NCBI GenBank assembly: GCA_038240335.1
Contig: JBBSDV010000177.1
Coordinates: 1-6,328, forward strand
Length of the DNA stretch: 6,328 nt
Direction of reading: 5' to 3'
From: JBBSDV01 sp038240335
Lineage (GTDB): Bacteria; Chloroflexota; Dehalococcoidia; DSTF01; JACRBR01
The translations under genes were made by a program, and so were the position numbers. Of the stretch, positions 6,170 to 6,328 are shown piece after piece; position 1 is the first letter of the stretch; every line of letters starts with the position of its first letter. The notes under the pieces were generated by a model. It saw nothing but the letters and a program-made list of their open reading frames with translations. It ran no database searches and had not been told where the DNA came from.

Positions 6170-6328
6170 CTATTGAACCAACGCCGTGCCGGACAGCGTG
6201 GTGGTGGAGTTGAAATCGCCGATCTCGGCGTTGGGCACGATGAGGTTCAGGAACCGGCCGTACACAATCTCGTGGCCGTCCTCGTGCGGTCCGTTGCACG
6301 TGAGATCCAGGCGTGCGTCGGACTCATC
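6170..6328 (-). CDS. TadE/TadG-like pilus protein, C-terminal fragment
   Basis: Only the last 52 codons are inside the window; the 5' part lies beyond the right edge. The frame ends with TAG at 6172-6170, 26 nt before cpaB. The visible residues alternate hydrophobic and polar, as in beta strands: LDLTCNGP (7-14), HEIVYGRFLNLIVP (19-32), then a polar turn and TTTLSGTALVQ (42-52). TadE-like pseudopilins of high-GC monoderms often end with a Cys-containing strand, a strand leading into a 'F..LIP' element, and a short 'LS..A' strand, so the match is reasonable but rests on pattern alone. Such proteins carry an N-terminal membrane helix that would be outside the window. Its place immediately before cpaB supports a Tad role. 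It could be TadE, TadF or TadG; I cannot tell which. Confidence 0.55.
   Translation of the reverse strand, partial: DESDARLDLTCNGPHEDGHEIVYGRFLNLIVPNAEIGDFNSTTTLSGTALVQ

Noticed and set aside
4596..6176. 526-codon open frame on the plus strand
   Set aside because: It lies antisense to cpaB and most of cpaE, which have clear family motifs. Its product is an Arg/His/Asp-rich chain without recognisable motifs, as expected for a shadow frame in GC-rich DNA.
6144..6299. Upstream extension of cpaB to a GTG at 6299
   Set aside because: The extension overlaps the TadE-like frame, reads as Arg/His-rich nonsense, and would place the membrane anchor deep inside the protein. A strong ribosome binding site precedes the ATG at 6143.

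Overview
The window is a piece of a Tad/Flp-type (tight adherence, type IVc) pilus assembly operon. Every gene lies on the minus strand, so transcription runs from high to low coordinates. In that order it holds the 3' end of a TadE/TadG-like pseudopilin or pilus-associated protein (6328-6170), CpaB/RcpC (6143-5307), CpaE/TadZ (5258-4035), CpaF/TadA ATPase (4031-2706), TadB (2709-1744), TadC (1734-835), and the 5' part of an unfamiliar gene (824-1) that runs off the left edge.

Packing is tight: gaps of 26, 48 and 3 nt, a 4-nt ATGA overlap, then gaps of 9 and 10 nt. The ribosome binding sites of cpaF, tadB and tadC lie in or touch the end of the gene before, and the last gene's site overlaps the tadC stop codon. 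This points to one transcript with translational coupling. No promoter or terminator is visible, so both operon ends lie outside the window. There is no gene-free stretch longer than 48 nt. No tRNA, rRNA, CRISPR array, insertion sequence or phage feature was seen.

The genes form the inner-membrane motor and platform of the pilus machine. CpaF hydrolyses ATP, TadB and TadC form the membrane platform that the motor acts on, CpaE/TadZ is a MinD/ParA-like ATPase that localises the machine, and CpaB is a membrane-anchored SAF-domain protein on the outer face. The TadE-like protein is probably a minor pseudopilin or pilus-associated component. No Flp major pilin, prepilin peptidase, secretin (CpaC/RcpA) or CpaD lies in the window. 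The secretin normally follows cpaB in Gram-negative tad loci, but here cpaB is followed directly by cpaE. Together with high GC and the TadE-CpaB-CpaE-CpaF-TadB-TadC order, this suggests a monoderm, high-GC bacterium such as a member of Chloroflexota (Actinomycetota is the alternative). That assignment is inference.

The most interesting item is the last gene. Its 274 visible residues contain two consecutive degenerate DnaJ-like (J) modules. The first has QPD where HPD is expected and the second has no HPD. They are followed by a Pro/Ala-rich linker and a basic cluster. I know of no named Tad component with this layout.
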